Below are positions 63,099 through 64,000 of a stretch of 64,000 bases of DNA, piece by piece (the first letter of the stretch is position 1; every line of letters starts with the position of its first letter). Under the pieces are notes generated by a model that saw nothing but the letters and a program-made list of their open reading frames with translations, made no database searches and was not told the DNA's origin. Both the position numbers and the translations under genes were made by a program. Source of the stretch: Monilinia fructicola (Eukaryota > Ascomycota > Leotiomycetes > Helotiales > Sclerotiniaceae); NCBI GenBank assembly GCA_008692225.1, contig VICG01000010.1, forward strand, positions 1,302,001 through 1,366,000, given 5' to 3'.

Positions 63099-64000
63099 TT
63101 AATTTATTATTTATTTATTCATTCATTCATTCATTCATTCATCCATCCATCCATCCATCCATCCATCCATTCATCCATCCATCATCCATCATCCATCATC
63201 ATCCATCTATTCATCTTCCTTCGATATACATTCCTCTTGCGTTATTATCGTACCTGGATTCGGTATCTTGAGTTATGGGGTGGTTTTGAGTGGGGGGTTG
63301 GGGGGTTGGAAGGTGTTTTTTTTATGCTATGACAGGGTGGTTTTCATTCCAAGTCGTCTCCGTACACAACGCACAAACGCTGATGTTAGGGGGAGAGGCT
63401 TATTTGGCGTGTTTGGGGTTGGTGAGGGGGTCTTGGGATGGTGATGGTGATGTTGTTGTTGTGATTGTGGTTGTGGTCGAGGGAGTTTGGATTTGGTTGA
63501 AGAGGGGAAAGAAAGGGAAGAAAAGGGAAGAAAAGGGAAACAAGAAAGGTTGTTTTTGATGCGTAATAGGATAGTGTGGCGTTGGAGATGGAGATGGAGA
63601 TACATCGAAGAGAAGTTGAATAGACGTTCATGATTGCCTCATCAAATTTACCGTCTCCCGATCCCTTCCCGCGGTTTCTTTGTCGATTTTCCTACCGCTC
63701 GCTTAGGGATCGCAAGGGATGATTAGGGGGGGGTAAAAATGTATTAATTATGTTGTTGGTGGCTGTTTTCTATAGCGGTCTTGGTACCGTGCGGTGGAGT
63801 CCCAAGGGTATCACACTCATTCATAGCAATATGCCATAATTACGCAGAATCGTCCCAACTCCTCAGATAGTATATAATAATAATAGTAAAAGCTTCCAAG
63901 CATGCACATGGAAAGATCTCCAGAATACTACGTTAGTTTCAAAATCGCCTCGAACACCATAAGATTATTCGCTTCCAGAAACTGACATACCCTTCAACTT
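62177..64000. other. Gene-free end of the window
   Basis: No gene is supported. Simple repeats occur at 62606-62645 (TATG), 62700-62765 (CCTCTTGTA-like), 62867-62895 (GACTCA) and 63029-63213 (compound TTTA/TTCA/TCCA). From about 63270 the given strand is G/T-rich. The frames across these repeats are artefacts. Confidence 0.5.
63029..63213. repeat. Compound TTTA / TTCA / TCCA microsatellite
   Basis: TTTA repeats (about 90 bases) pass into TTCA, then TCCA, then CATCATC. The motif order matches the array at 44784-44885. Confidence 0.95.

Overview
The window looks like a piece of a filamentous ascomycete (Pezizomycotina) chromosome. The evidence is short GT-AG introns, four recognisable fungal protein families (Pfa5-type palmitoyltransferase, DNA polymerase eta, an RfeG-like regulator, an Atg15-type lipase), and AT-rich transposon debris whose repeat copies differ by transitions only, as repeat-induced point mutation (RIP) produces. 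I cannot name the species; a leotiomycete is only a guess.

Layout. 1-1830: microsatellites and a pyrimidine-rich, promoter-like stretch with no gene behind it. 1830-3050: an isolated AT-rich island, T-biased on the given strand. 3050-27180: a gene desert of about 24 kb at ordinary GC, interrupted by a G/T-rich promoter-like block (9.8-11.26 kb). 27.2-28.9 kb: two small minus-strand cysteine-rich proteins that look like diverged duplicates. 31.97-33.87 kb: Pfa5-like DHHC palmitoyltransferase, five exons. 34-39.2 kb: mostly gene-free, with a possible small membrane protein and minus-strand coding remnants. 39.28-41.58 kb: DNA polymerase eta with a C-terminal ubiquitin-binding zinc finger that sits behind an in-frame TGA unless one more intron is removed. 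42.2-45.8 kb: long, repeat-rich upstream region of the RfeG-like gene (45.82-47.11 kb, four exons). 47.1-49.7 kb: no gene; part of it is rich in GGAT words.

49.7-60.3 kb is a nested transposon block: several copies of an inverted-repeat element flanked by TA, one split by a 5.39-kb Copia-type LTR retrotransposon (160-bp LTRs, 5-bp target duplication), then a second TA-flanked TIR element that carries a large hairpin and about 1.3 kb of simple-sequence arrays. Only 155 bases beyond it begins an Atg15-like lipase gene (60.47-62.18 kb) whose catalytic domain is intact but whose 5' part needs an intron and a frame change. The last 1.8 kb holds microsatellites only.

The recognised genes are unrelated housekeeping or regulatory genes (protein palmitoylation, lesion bypass, regulation, autophagic lipid breakdown), not a pathway cluster. 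I found no CRISPR array, tRNA, rRNA or biosynthetic cluster. The most interesting parts are the nested transposon stack, the broken or oddly spliced Atg15 and polymerase eta ends, the paired zinc proteins, and the featureless CpG-containing desert.
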